Positions 1 through 8,186 are shown, numbered from the stretch's first letter. The stretch: 64,000 nucleotides of DNA from Enterobacter genomosp. O (GCF_001022965.1 NZ_LECZ01000026.1:558001-622000); one strand, 5' to 3'. Notes: generated by a model not told the origin, from the sequence alone. Program-made: numbers and translations.

Positions 1-177
1 AAGGTGAGCCGCTGCCCGATGCCGGGAAGCGAACCCGCCACTAACGGCGATCTCAGCGCAGATATTCGCAGGCTTGAGTATGCCCTTATCGCCTGCGCGC
101 TGCAGGTGGAAACCATTAAAGACTGTCAGGATAAACTCGATGCACAAACTCAAGAGCCTGCGTCAGGCATTAATTGA
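1..177 (+). CDS. lysC: LysC/Rz1-like spanin subunit, 3' part only
   Basis: The reading frame is open from the first base and stops with TGA at 175-177, giving 58 C-terminal residues. The residues (CPMPGSEPATNGDL, then a stretch with CALQVETIKDCQD) resemble the end of P2-family LysC, the Rz1-type outer-membrane spanin that helps disrupt the outer membrane at host lysis. The lipoprotein signal would lie upstream, outside the window. Its end overlaps the start of gene R by 38 bases. That matches the compressed lysC-R arrangement in P2. The family call rests on position and weak motif memory, so it is moderately sure. Confidence 0.6.
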   Translation, partial: KVSRCPMPGSEPATNGDLSADIRRLEYALIACALQVETIKDCQDKLDAQTQEPASGIN

Positions 178-607
178 CGCGATCCCCCAGCTGAATGCTC
201 ACCCGGAGCGCCTGCAGATGTCGGTCGGCAGCGGCAATATTGACGCCCGCCTGGCCACCTCGCTCTCCTTTGAAAAGCGCTATGCGCTGAACGCGAAGGT
301 CAGCGGTTTCGCCGGCGACAGCGAGGGTTTTTTCGTCCCGGTGCTGGCCTGGCTTCGGGAAAACCAGCCGGACATGTTTACCCTCGATGAAGGACACAAA
401 AATGGATACACCTTCGCGATCGTCCTGAACGATGACGATACGACGGACATTAGCATCAGCGTGCAGGTGACCGAGCGTATTCTCGTGTCCCAGGAACAGG
501 GCGCTCTGCACGCGACGTACTCCCCCGAACCGCCGCTGCCGGAGCCCGTCACGCGTCCGAAAGAGTTGTACATTAACGGCGAGCTCGTCAGCCGGTGGGA
601 GGACTAA
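140..607 (+). CDS. R: P2 gpR-like tail completion protein
   Basis: A 155-residue protein starting MHKLKSLRQALIDAIP, with the length expected of P2 gpR, which helps finish the tail end that joins the head. I chose the ATG at 140 because the product then begins like gpR. A start 22 codons upstream would lie deeper inside the preceding spanin gene. It follows the lysis genes as in P2. The next gene should be S (a second tail completion protein), but the sequence goes straight to V after about 100 bases. Confidence 0.8.
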   Translation: MHKLKSLRQALIDAIPQLNAHPERLQMSVGSGNIDARLATSLSFEKRYALNAKVSGFAGDSEGFFVPVLAWLRENQPDMFTLDEGHKNGYTFAIVLNDDDTTDISISVQVTERILVSQEQGALHATYSPEPPLPEPVTRPKELYINGELVSRWED

Positions 608-709
608 CTTCCCCGCGCTGAAAGCCTGATGTCTGGGCAGCTTGTTGTTTCATCCCGCATAAAACCCCGTGTCGTTGCTGCCGTTCGCCCTGAACGGCAT
701 TCTCTTCTC

Positions 710-1351
710 ATGAATACATTAACTTCCATGAACGGCATCGCTCGCGCGATCCGCAATCTGATTCGTATCGGTGTTGTGACCGATGTTGACCTCAACAGAG
801 GGCTTTGTCGCGTCCAGACCGGCGGGATGAAAACCACCTGGCTGAACTGGCTAACCTGCCGCGCGGGACGTTCGCGCGTGTGGTGGGCCCCTTCCGAGGG
901 AGAGCAGGTGCTGCTGCTGGCCATCGGCGGGGAGCTTGATACCGCCTTCGTGCTGCCCGGCATTTTCTCGGACGACCATCCGGCGCCGTCCGAGTCGCCT
1001 GACGCGTTCCACGTCTCGTTTCCGGACGGCGCGGTCATCGAGTACGAGCCCGGGCGCGGGGCGCTGACGGTTTCAGGCATTAAAACGGCCGACGTTACCG
1101 CCTCTGAATCGCTGACCGCCACCGTGCCGGAGGTGCGGGTGACGTCAACGTCACGCATCACGCTGGATACGCCAGAAGTGGTGTGCACTAACAAGTTAAT
1201 TACCGCCTCTCTTGAAGTACAGAAGGGCGGTGTGATGGCCGGAAATATCGAGCATTCCGGCGGCAAATTCACCTCCAACGGGGTGCAGGTGGACAACCAT
1301 GCGCACGGCGGTGTGCAAAGCGGCGGAAGCTGGACTAAGGGGACACAATGA
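710..1351 (+). CDS. V: P2 gpV-like baseplate assembly protein / tail spike
   Basis: A 213-residue protein matching P2 gpV (about 211 residues), the trimeric membrane-piercing spike at the centre of the baseplate. An N-terminal OB-fold-like part (IGVVTDVDLNRGLCRVQTGG) precedes a repetitive beta-rich stretch (TADVTASESLTATVPEVRVT) typical of spike helices. The C-terminus has an HAHGG metal-binding tip motif (DNHAHGG), the usual iron-coordinating end. The start at 710 lacks a strong ribosome-binding site, and in-frame codons upstream stay open. The stop overlaps the W start by four bases (ATGA). Confidence 0.9.
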   Translation: MNTLTSMNGIARAIRNLIRIGVVTDVDLNRGLCRVQTGGMKTTWLNWLTCRAGRSRVWWAPSEGEQVLLLAIGGELDTAFVLPGIFSDDHPAPSESPDAFHVSFPDGAVIEYEPGRGALTVSGIKTADVTASESLTATVPEVRVTSTSRITLDTPEVVCTNKLITASLEVQKGGVMAGNIEHSGGKFTSNGVQVDNHAHGGVQSGGSWTKGTQ

Positions 1352-1698
1352 CGGTGCGTTACAGGGGAATGAACAGGCAGACCGGGCTTAGCATTTCAGA
1401 GGCTGACCACATCCGGCAAAGCGTGCGCGACATTCTGGTCACGCCGATTGGCTCGCGGGTCATGCGCCGGGATTACGGCTCGCTGCTGGCGGCGATGATC
1501 GACAGGCCGCAGAGTCCGGCGCTGCGCCTGCAAATCATGGCCGCCTGTTATTCCGCCATCCAGAAATGGGAGCCGCGGATAAGCCTGACGGCCATCACCT
1601 TCGAGCGTTCGGAGAACGACGGGACGTTGTATGTCGATATCACCGGCACGCGCCCGACCTCCGGACAATCCTTTTCTATCACCATTTCACTGAGTTAA
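1348..1698 (+). CDS. W: P2 gpW-like baseplate assembly protein (gp25-like)
   Basis: A 116-residue protein of the gpW/gp25-like baseplate wedge family; P2 gpW has 115 residues. It contains the typical opening (RYRGMNRQTGLSI) and the conserved I-T-P-x-G-S-R-V-M-R-x-x-Y-G-S stretch around residues 31-46. In the family this protein sits in the baseplate wedge and nucleates the sheath. It is translationally coupled to V by an ATGA overlap and is followed five bases later by J. Confidence 0.92.
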   Translation: MTVRYRGMNRQTGLSISEADHIRQSVRDILVTPIGSRVMRRDYGSLLAAMIDRPQSPALRLQIMAACYSAIQKWEPRISLTAITFERSENDGTLYVDITGTRPTSGQSFSITISLS

Positions 1699-1703
1699 AC
1701 GCT

Positions 1704-2612
1704 ATGGCTATTGTTGATCTGAGCCAGCTCGCCGCGCCTGATGTCGTGGAGGAGGTGGATTATGAAACGCTGTTGGCAGAACGAAAGGCCACCTTTGTCT
1801 CGCTCTATCCGGAAGAGGAGCGAGAGGCGATTGCACGGACGCTGACGCTGGAGTCGGAGCCGATTGTGAAGCTCCTGCAGGAGAACGCCTACCGGGAAGT
1901 TATCTGGCGCCAGCGCGTTAACGAGGCCGCGCGTGCGGTCATGTTGGCCTATGCCGCAGGCAGCGATCTGGACCAGATTGGGGCAAACGCTAATCTTGAG
2001 CGTCTGGTTATTACCCCTGCCGACGACACCACCTTCCCGCCCACGCCGGCCGTGATGGAGTCCGATACCGATTTTCGTCTGCGCATCCAGCAGGCGCCGG
2101 AAGGGCTGAGCGTGGCCGGTTCAACAGGGGCGTATCAGTTCCATGGCCGCAGCGCAGATGGCCGGGTAGCGGATATTTCTGTGATCAGCCCACAGCCGGC
2201 GAACGTCACGGTCTCCGTACTCTCCCGGGAGAATAACGGCGTGGCGTCTGAGGAACTGCTCGCTGTTGTTCGCAATGCGCTGAACGATGAGGACGTCAGG
2301 CCCGTCGCCGACCGCGTGACCGTCCAGTCGGCCAGGATTGTCGACTACAGCATTGCCGCCTCGCTATTTCTCTTCCCCGGTCCTGAAAGTGAACCCGTGC
2401 TTAGCGCGGCAAGGGCCCGGCTACAGGCCTACATCACGGCCCAGCATAGGCTAGGGCGCGATATCCGCAAATCAGCCATTTACGCCGCACTTCACGTGGA
2501 AGGGGTGCAGCGGGTAGAGCTGACCGCACCCGCGGCGGACATCGTACTTGATGAAACTCAGGCCTCATGGTGCAGCAACTACAGCGTAACCGTGGGGGGA
2601 AACGATGAGTAA
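1704..2612 (+). CDS. J: P2 gpJ-like baseplate assembly protein
   Basis: A 302-residue protein, the exact length of P2 gpJ, which forms the edge of the baseplate wedge. I chose the ATG at 1704 (MAIVDLSQLAAPDVVEE). An open extension upstream lies inside W in another frame and is not credible. The sequence shows the family features EELDYE-like VEEVDYETLLAER near residue 15 and an R-L-x-V-I-T-P stretch near residue 110. The 3' end overlaps the I start by eight bases. Confidence 0.92.
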   Translation: MAIVDLSQLAAPDVVEEVDYETLLAERKATFVSLYPEEEREAIARTLTLESEPIVKLLQENAYREVIWRQRVNEAARAVMLAYAAGSDLDQIGANANLERLVITPADDTTFPPTPAVMESDTDFRLRIQQAPEGLSVAGSTGAYQFHGRSADGRVADISVISPQPANVTVSVLSRENNGVASEELLAVVRNALNDEDVRPVADRVTVQSARIVDYSIAASLFLFPGPESEPVLSAARARLQAYITAQHRLGRDIRKSAIYAALHVEGVQRVELTAPAADIVLDETQASWCSNYSVTVGGNDE

Positions 2613-3135
2613 TACCCGCCTTTTACCGGTTGGCTCATCGGCGCTTGAGGTCGCCGCAGCGCGCGCCTGTGCGGACATCGAAAATACGCCTGTTCCGCTG
2701 CGCCAACTCTGGAATGCGGATACCTGCCCGGCGAATCTGCTGCCCTGGCTGGCGTGGGCATTTTCGGTTGACCGCTGGGATGAGAACTGGCCGGAGGCCA
2801 CCAAGCGGGAGGTGATCCGCGCCGCGTGGTTTATTCATGCCCACAAGGGAACGATTGGCGCCGTGCGTCGCGTGGTGGAGCCGCTTGGCTATCTGATTAA
2901 CGTTACCGAGTGGTGGCAAACCAACGATCCGCCCGGCACCTTCCGCCTTGATATCGGCGTGTTAGACACGGGCATCACCGAGGAAATGTATTACGAAATG
3001 GAGAGGCTTATCGCCGATGCGAAGCCTGCCAGCCGCCACCTTATTGGCCTGAATATCATCCAGGACATACCGGGTTATCTCTATACCGGCGCCCTGAGCT
3101 ATGACGGCGACATCATCACGGTTTATCCCGGATAA
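2605..3135 (+). CDS. I: P2 gpI-like tail protein (baseplate)
   Basis: A 176-residue protein with the length and hallmark sequence of P2 gpI (LLPVGSSALEVAAARA, then LPWLAWAFSVDRWDENWPE). In P2 it is a baseplate protein that connects to the tail fibre. It overlaps the end of J and is followed 11 bases later by the fibre gene H. Confidence 0.92.
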   Translation: MSNTRLLPVGSSALEVAAARACADIENTPVPLRQLWNADTCPANLLPWLAWAFSVDRWDENWPEATKREVIRAAWFIHAHKGTIGAVRRVVEPLGYLINVTEWWQTNDPPGTFRLDIGVLDTGITEEMYYEMERLIADAKPASRHLIGLNIIQDIPGYLYTGALSYDGDIITVYPG

Positions 3136-3146
3136 GTGAGAGCACA

Positions 3147-5225
3147 ATGACAGTGAAATATAAAACGGTTATCACCAAAGCCGGTGCCGAAAAACTGGCT
3201 GCAGCAACCGTCCCGAACGGTAAGAAAGTCAATTTTACGGCGATGGCGGTCGGCGACGGTGGCGGTGTGTTGCCAACGCCAAACGCAAACCAGACGAAAC
3301 TCATCAATGAAGTCTGGCGCCATGCGCTAAATAAAATCAGCCAGGACAAAAAGAATAAAAACTATGTCGTGGCGGAGCTACTGATCCCTCCTGAGGTTGG
3401 CGGTTTCTGGATGCGCGAGATGGGGCTGTATGACGATACCGGGACGCTGATTGCGGTCGGGAATATGGCTGAAAGTTATAAACCCACGCTGGTGGAGGGC
3501 TCGGGTCGCGCGCAGACATTGCGAATGGTCATCATGGTAAGCGATATCGCATCCGTCGAGCTGACCATCGACACCTCAACGGTGATGGCGACGCAGGATT
3601 ATGTTGACGAGAAGCTGACGGAGCATGAACAGTCGCGCCGCCATCCGGACGCGACTCTGGCTGCGAAGGGCTTTACGCAGCTCAGCAGCGCCATTGACAG
3701 TGCTTCCGAGGTGCTCGCTGCAACGCCTAAAGCGGTAAAAGCAGCGTACGATCTGGCTAACGGGAAATACACGTCAGCGGACGCAACGACGGCGCGAAAG
3801 GGCATCGTTCAGCTCAGTAGCGCTACTGACAGCGTGTCTGAGGTGCTGGCGGCGACGCCGAAGGCGGTTAAAACGGCGTACGATCTGGCAAATGCCAAGT
3901 ACACCGCGGTGGATGCCACTACGGCGCGCAAGGGGCTTGTTCAGCTCAGCAGTGCGATCGACAGCGTGTCCGAGGTGCTGGCAGCGACGCCGAAGGCGGT
4001 GAAGGTAGCGTATGATCTGGCTAATGGGAAGTATACGGCTGCGGATGCAACAACGACGCAAAAGGGCATCGTTCAGCTCAGTAACGCGACTGACAGTACG
4101 TCCGAGACACTTGCCGCAACGTCGAGAGCGGTTAAGGCCGCGAATGATAATGCCAGCGGGCGCGTGCCGTCAGGGCGAAAGATTAATGGTTATGCGCTAA
4201 CAAATGATTTCAATATTACTGCCCAGGACATTTTTAACGGTCAAGCTGTAGGAATTGGCAATGCTGCTGACTTAAATGCTTACACGACACCAGGGCTGTA
4301 TTACCAGCCAGCAAATGCGCAGGCCGCAACAGGGAAAAATTACCCTGAGGCAAATGCCGGTTCGCTGGAAGTCTATAAGCATGCTGGTTTCACGCAGATT
4401 TACCGGATTTATAACAGCTCTCGCACATACATTCGCACGCTTTACAGTGGAGTGTGGTCAGCCTGGACTAGGCAGTATGATGAGGCCAATAAACCAACTG
4501 CTGTGGATGTTAGTGCGATCCCCCTGGCGGGCAGCACCGCAGTAAGTGGGGTAGTAAGAAATTCAGCTGAATTTCAAAGCATTTCGGCAAATAGCTATCG
4601 TATGGTTTATGGCAACTACGGTGCATTTTGGCGTCAGGATGGCAGCAATTTGTATCTCATGCTGACTAATAGCGGCGACCAGTACGGCAGTTATAACAGC
4701 CTTCGTCCTTTAGCTGTTAGCTTGTCTTCTGGTGATGTCACCATGGGTAAGCTGAATTTAACAAATTTTCAGTATTTCGATGCTCGTTATTATACCAAAG
4801 CGCAATCGGATGCAGCCTACATGGCGAAAACGGGCGCATATACCAAAGCAGAGAGCGACGGACGATTTCAGCCTAAAGGGAGTTATACCCCTGCAGGCCA
4901 GGCCTATACCAAAGCAGAATCAGATGCCCGATACGGCGTTGGGAAAACGACGACGGGTAATAACAACGCCTACTACACACACGGCAATGGAGCTGTTTTC
5001 ATGCAGGCGGTAAGAGGGATTTCTATTGGTAATAACACCGCCGTCACCGTGACTCTGCCTACGTCATTCCCTAATGGCATTTTGGGGACGGGGGTCAGCT
5101 ATTACGGTTCTGGAGGCAATAACTCGGACTCGTTTTATCTTTGCACTCCGGTTGGAAAAAATCAGGTGAAAATTGAAACCCATAACTGCACTGGAACATT
5201 TTCGTTAATTGTCTCGGGTTATTGA
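3147..5225 (+). CDS. H: P2 gpH-like tail fibre protein with 44-residue repeats
   Basis: A 692-residue tail fibre; P2 gpH is about 669. Residues 1-165 are the conserved baseplate-attachment part of P2-type fibres (VKYKTVITKAGAEKLA; GGFWMREMGLYDDTGTLI). Residues about 174-350 hold four tandem 44-residue units beginning K-G-x-x-Q-L-S-S/N. Residues about 375-450 resemble a pyocin-knob domain (LNAYTTPGLYY; YRIYNSSRTYIRTLYSGVWSAW). Then come YTKAESD/QSD motifs and a terminal receptor-binding part from about residue 625. The last third is more AT-rich than the first, which suggests recombinational exchange of the host-specificity tip. Confidence 0.9.
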   Translation: MTVKYKTVITKAGAEKLAAATVPNGKKVNFTAMAVGDGGGVLPTPNANQTKLINEVWRHALNKISQDKKNKNYVVAELLIPPEVGGFWMREMGLYDDTGTLIAVGNMAESYKPTLVEGSGRAQTLRMVIMVSDIASVELTIDTSTVMATQDYVDEKLTEHEQSRRHPDATLAAKGFTQLSSAIDSASEVLAATPKAVKAAYDLANGKYTSADATTARKGIVQLSSATDSVSEVLAATPKAVKTAYDLANAKYTAVDATTARKGLVQLSSAIDSVSEVLAATPKAVKVAYDLANGKYTAADATTTQKGIVQLSNATDSTSETLAATSRAVKAANDNASGRVPSGRKINGYALTNDFNITAQDIFNGQAVGIGNAADLNAYTTPGLYYQPANAQAATGKNYPEANAGSLEVYKHAGFTQIYRIYNSSRTYIRTLYSGVWSAWTRQYDEANKPTAVDVSAIPLAGSTAVSGVVRNSAEFQSISANSYRMVYGNYGAFWRQDGSNLYLMLTNSGDQYGSYNSLRPLAVSLSSGDVTMGKLNLTNFQYFDARYYTKAQSDAAYMAKTGAYTKAESDGRFQPKGSYTPAGQAYTKAESDARYGVGKTTTGNNNAYYTHGNGAVFMQAVRGISIGNNTAVTVTLPTSFPNGILGTGVSYYGSGGNNSDSFYLCTPVGKNQVKIETHNCTGTFSLIVSGY
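3666..4193 (+). repeat. Four 132-bp tandem repeats inside the tail-fibre gene
   Basis: The codon AAG opening each unit lies at 3666, 3798, 3930 and 4062, an exact 132-base period. Each unit encodes 44 residues of the form KGxxQLSSAxDSxSEVLAAT, then P-K-A-V-K-x-A-Y-D-L-A-N-x-K-Y-T. The first three are nearly identical and the fourth has diverged (SETLAATSRAVKAANDNASG). Such units form the fibre shaft in related phages, and copy number changes shaft length. Confidence 0.9.
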
Positions 5226-5226
5226 T

Positions 5227-5658
5227 ATGAATAAATATTTTAGTAATACAGAGAGTAGTTTTTACCTTGAGGAAACTGTTCAGGTGTACGAAGAACAAGG
5301 TATTTCTGTTCCCTCAGATCTGATGAAAATAACCGACTCAGAATATGAATCATTTATGGTGTCACCAGATAGAAAGACGCCACGATTCAATATCAATCGT
5401 AATTGCATGGAGTGGGTCGACATAGCTCCGCCCTCAAAAGAAGAGGCTATTCAACATGCCGATTCATTGAAAGCACAATTGATGTCTGTTGCTACTCAGG
5501 CCATCTTACCGTTACAGGATGCTGTTGATTTAGAGATGGCTACTGATAAAGAGACGATTTTACTGACAGAGTGGAAAAAGTACCGTGTACGTCTAAACCG
5601 TATTGACGTCAATGCAGCACCAGATATTGAATGGCCTGAATCACCGTTAAGCGAATAA
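5227..5658 (+). CDS. G: Tail fibre assembly protein (gpG/Tfa type)
   Basis: A 143-residue protein right after the fibre gene. I chose the ATG at 5227 because it leaves a one-base gap after the H stop; an earlier start lies inside H. The C-terminal half (AIQHADSLKAQLMSVATQAILPLQDAVDLEMATDKE, then LTEWKKYRVRLNRID) is the classic tail-fibre assembly chaperone signature, which helps the fibre tip fold and trimerise. Base composition is AT-rich, unlike the baseplate genes. Chaperone and fibre tip usually move together. Confidence 0.85.
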   Translation: MNKYFSNTESSFYLEETVQVYEEQGISVPSDLMKITDSEYESFMVSPDRKTPRFNINRNCMEWVDIAPPSKEEAIQHADSLKAQLMSVATQAILPLQDAVDLEMATDKETILLTEWKKYRVRLNRIDVNAAPDIEWPESPLSE

Positions 5659-5674
5659 ATAAACTTCAACTTAT

Positions 5675-5720
5675 AGTGCACCCTAATGGCTGGACATCCC
5701 GTTATTGAGGTGCACTTTTC
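5675..5720 (+). terminator. Hairpin terminator after the fibre assembly gene
   Basis: An 8-base inverted repeat, AGTGCACC at 5675-5682 and GGTGCACT at 5709-5716, is followed by a T run. The loop is long (26 bases). It sits just after G and would close the V-to-G transcript before the F operon. Confidence 0.5.
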
Positions 5721-5945
5721 TATAACAAAGAAAATACTCCCTCAAAAAATTCTTATACCAGTAACTCTGGAACAACCATTGCTGTTTAATTAGACAATAA
5801 AATTATCATCAGCGATCAAAGCTCCGGGTGAATCAATTCAACTGCTCATTGTATGTTGTGCTGTCCTACCGCCAACGGCATTACGTTTCATACCTCCTCC
5901 GCCCAAGAGAAAATAGCCTCACCACTAAACGAAGGAGTTAACCGG
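5721..5945. other. AT-rich noncoding interval before the FI gene
   Basis: About 225 bases without a convincing gene. In P2 this slot can hold the fun(Z) exclusion gene, but no such reading frame is present. It should contain the Ogr-dependent promoter of the F operon. I found no clean TGT-N12-ACA match, so the promoter is not located. The ribosome-binding site GAAGGAG at about 5931 serves FI. Confidence 0.5.
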
Positions 5946-7139
5946 ATGGGCGACTATCACCACGGCGTGGAAGTCATCGAAATCAACGATGGCACGCGCA
6001 CCATTTCCACCGTCTCGACGGCAATCATCGGCATGGTCTGTACGGCCAGCGATGCTGACGACAAGACATTTCCGTTAAACGAGCCTGTGCTCATTACCAA
6101 CGTGCAAAACGCGATTGCGAAAGCCGGCAAGGCGGGGACGCTGTCCGCTTCTCTGCAGGCGATCGCTGACCAGTGCAAACCGGTTGTCGTGGTTGTGCGC
6201 GTTGCCGAAGGTATCGACGACCCGGAAGATCCGGAAGCGGCACAGAAAGGGACTATCTCTAACATCATCGGTACCACCGACGAAAACGGCAAATACACCG
6301 GCCTGAAGGCGCTTCTGACCGCGAAAACGGTAACCGGCGTGAAGCCGCGCATTCTCGGCGTGCCGGGGCTGGACTCTCAGGAAGTGGCAACCGCGCTGGC
6401 AGCGACGTGCCAGAGCCTGCGCGCGTTCGGCTACGTCAGCGCATGGGGCTGTAAAACGATTCCTGAGGCAATCAACTACCGCAAAAACTTCAGCCAGCGC
6501 GAACTGATGGTTATCCATCCTGATTTTCTGGCATGGGATACCACCACGAACGCAACGACAACGGCCTGGGCTACCGCCCGTGCGCTTGGCCTGCGCGCCA
6601 AAATCGACCAGACCATGGGCTGGCATAAAACCCTGTCAAACGTTGGCGTCAACGGCGTCACGGGCGTAAGCGCCTCCGTCTCCTGGGATCTTCAGGAGCA
6701 GGCCACCGATGCGAACCTGCTTAACCAGGCTGGCGTCACTACGCTGATTCGCAACGATGGCTTCAAATTCTGGGGTAACCGCACCTGCTCAGACGACCCG
6801 TTATTCGTCTTTGAAAACTACACCCGTACCGCACAGGTGCTGGCCGATACCATGGCAGAAGCGCATGCGTGGGCGATGGATAAACCTATCACCCCAACGC
6901 TTATCCGCGACATCGTTTCCGGTATTAACGCCAAGTTCCGCGAGCTGAAAACCAACGGCTATATCGTCGACGGCACCTGCTGGTATGACCCTGAATCGAA
7001 CGATGCATCCACCCTGAAAGCGGGGAAACTGTATATCGATTACGACTACACCCCTGTCCCGCCGCTGGAAAACCTGACCCTGCGCCAGCGCATCACCGAT
7101 ACCTATCTGGCAGACCTGTCAGATTCGGTTAATAGCTAA
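5946..7139 (+). CDS. FI: P2 gpFI-like tail sheath protein
   Basis: A 397-residue contractile tail sheath subunit; P2 gpFI has 396 residues. It contains the family stretch HHGVEVIEINDGTR near the N-terminus, AAIIGMV-like TAIIGMVCTASDAD, and WGNRTCSDDPLFVFENYTR around residue 278. I chose the ATG at 5946, which has a GAAGGAG site eight bases upstream; an open extension of 31 codons lacks one. FII follows 11 bases later. Confidence 0.95.
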   Translation: MGDYHHGVEVIEINDGTRTISTVSTAIIGMVCTASDADDKTFPLNEPVLITNVQNAIAKAGKAGTLSASLQAIADQCKPVVVVVRVAEGIDDPEDPEAAQKGTISNIIGTTDENGKYTGLKALLTAKTVTGVKPRILGVPGLDSQEVATALAATCQSLRAFGYVSAWGCKTIPEAINYRKNFSQRELMVIHPDFLAWDTTTNATTTAWATARALGLRAKIDQTMGWHKTLSNVGVNGVTGVSASVSWDLQEQATDANLLNQAGVTTLIRNDGFKFWGNRTCSDDPLFVFENYTRTAQVLADTMAEAHAWAMDKPITPTLIRDIVSGINAKFRELKTNGYIVDGTCWYDPESNDASTLKAGKLYIDYDYTPVPPLENLTLRQRITDTYLADLSDSVNS

Positions 7140-7150
7140 GGAGCTGAAGC

Positions 7151-7669
7151 ATGGCGTTACCACGCAAACTTAAATACCTGAATATGTTCAACGATGGCCT
7201 GAGCTATATGGGCGTTGTTGAGTCTGTCACCTTACCGAAACTCACCCGCAAGCTGGAGAAGTATCGCGGCGGCGGTATGCCTGGCTCGGTCTCTATCGAC
7301 CTCGGCCTCGACGATGATGCCCTGGCGCTGGAGTGGACCATTGGTGGTCTGCCGGACGTGGCGCTGTGGGCGCAGTATGCCTCTCCGGGCGCGGACAGCG
7401 TGCCTCTGCGCTTTACCGGCTCCTTCCAGCGTGACGACACGGGCGAAATCTCCGCCGTCGAGATCGTCATGCGCGGCCGTCACAAAGAGTTTGATGGCGG
7501 TGAAAACAAGCAGGGCGAGAGCGGCACCACCAAGATGTCCACCGAGTGCGCTTACTACCAGCTGACCATCGATGGCAAAGAGATTGTCGAAATCGACATC
7601 ATCAACATGGTGCTGAAAGTCGACGGCGTCGATCGTCTGGCGGAACACCGTAAGGCGATTGGCCTGTAA
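7151..7669 (+). CDS. FII: P2 gpFII-like tail tube protein
   Basis: A 172-residue major tail tube protein, exactly the P2 gpFII length, beginning MALPRKLKYLNMFNDG. It polymerises on the baseplate to make the inner tube around which the sheath forms. A good AAGGAG site lies at the end of FI. A strong GC-rich hairpin follows its stop. Confidence 0.95.
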   Translation: MALPRKLKYLNMFNDGLSYMGVVESVTLPKLTRKLEKYRGGGMPGSVSIDLGLDDDALALEWTIGGLPDVALWAQYASPGADSVPLRFTGSFQRDDTGEISAVEIVMRGRHKEFDGGENKQGESGTTKMSTECAYYQLTIDGKEIVEIDIINMVLKVDGVDRLAEHRKAIGL

Positions 7670-7676
7670 CCCTTTA

Positions 7677-7699
7677 ACCGGCCGGGACTGCCGGCCGGT
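7677..7699. other. GC-rich hairpin between FII and E
   Basis: A perfect 9-base stem, ACCGGCCGG at 7677-7685 and CCGGCCGGT at 7691-7699, with a 5-base loop and no T run. It may stabilise the abundant sheath/tube mRNA 3' end or attenuate transcription into E-T-U-D. The structure is visible; the role is inference. Confidence 0.6.
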
Positions 7700-7725
7700 A
7701 AGTTAACTTTCTGAAGAGTAACGAA

Positions 7726-8034
7726 ATGGACAATATCAACGAGACTGCCATGAACGAAAGTGAAAACCCACATATCGTCACGCTGGATAGCCCCGTTCTG
7801 CGCGGCGAGCAAAAAATCGAAAAGGTGACCGTCGCCAAACCCAATGCGGGAACCCTGCGCGGGGTGTCGCTGGCGTCGCTGGCGCAATCTGACGTCGATG
7901 CGCTGATCAAGGTGCTGCCGCGAATGACCTCACCGGCGCTGACCGAGCATGAGGTTGCGCGCCTGGATGCCTGCGATCTGCTCTCTTTTGCAGGTAAGGT
8001 GATCGGTTTTTTGTCACCGGCTTCGGCTCGCTGA
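7726..8034 (+). CDS. E: P2 gpE-like tail assembly chaperone, unshifted form
   Basis: A 102-residue protein corresponding to P2 gpE, the shorter of two tail assembly chaperones made before the tape measure gene. It carries the family core TLRGVSLASLAQSDVDALIKVLPRMT. The ATG at 7726 has a GAAGAG site at suitable spacing. An internal ATG at 7750 gives 94 residues, closer to P2 gpE (about 91), and cannot be excluded. A T-TTT-TTG slippery site near the 3' end produces the longer E+E' form. Confidence 0.85.
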   Translation: MDNINETAMNESENPHIVTLDSPVLRGEQKIEKVTVAKPNAGTLRGVSLASLAQSDVDALIKVLPRMTSPALTEHEVARLDACDLLSFAGKVIGFLSPASAR

Positions 8035-8186
8035 AATTTCCCGAAAAACTGTCGGTCGACGATCTAATGGCGGATATCGCGGTGATCTTTCACTGGCCGC
8101 CGTCAGAGCTGTACTCCCTGAGCGTGACCGAACTCCTCTTATGGCGCGAAAAAGCGCTGCAGCGAAGCGGAAACCACCATGAGTAA
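7726..8186 (+). CDS. E': E+E' tail assembly chaperone made by -1 frameshifting
   Basis: The heptamer T-TTT-TTG occupies 8007-8013, with TTT and TTG as zero-frame codons, the classic X-XXY-YYZ arrangement. Slipping back one base gives a frame that runs from GTC at 8013 through FGSLKFPEKLSVDDLMADIA, then FHWPPSELYSLSVTELLLWREKA, to TAA at 8184-8186. The fusion is about 153 residues against about 142 in P2. The W-x-x-S-E-L-x-x-L/M-x-x-x-E-L stretch is typical of long tail chaperones. E' overlaps the start of T. Frameshifting efficiency cannot be read from sequence. Confidence 0.85.

Noticed and set aside
3666-4193. Repeats considered as a CRISPR array
   Set aside because: Period is 132 bases with no unique spacers, and the repeats are in-frame coding units of the fibre shaft.
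5721-5945. Ogr-dependent promoter of the F operon
   Set aside because: No TGT-N12-ACA match could be found in the interval, so I do not report a position.
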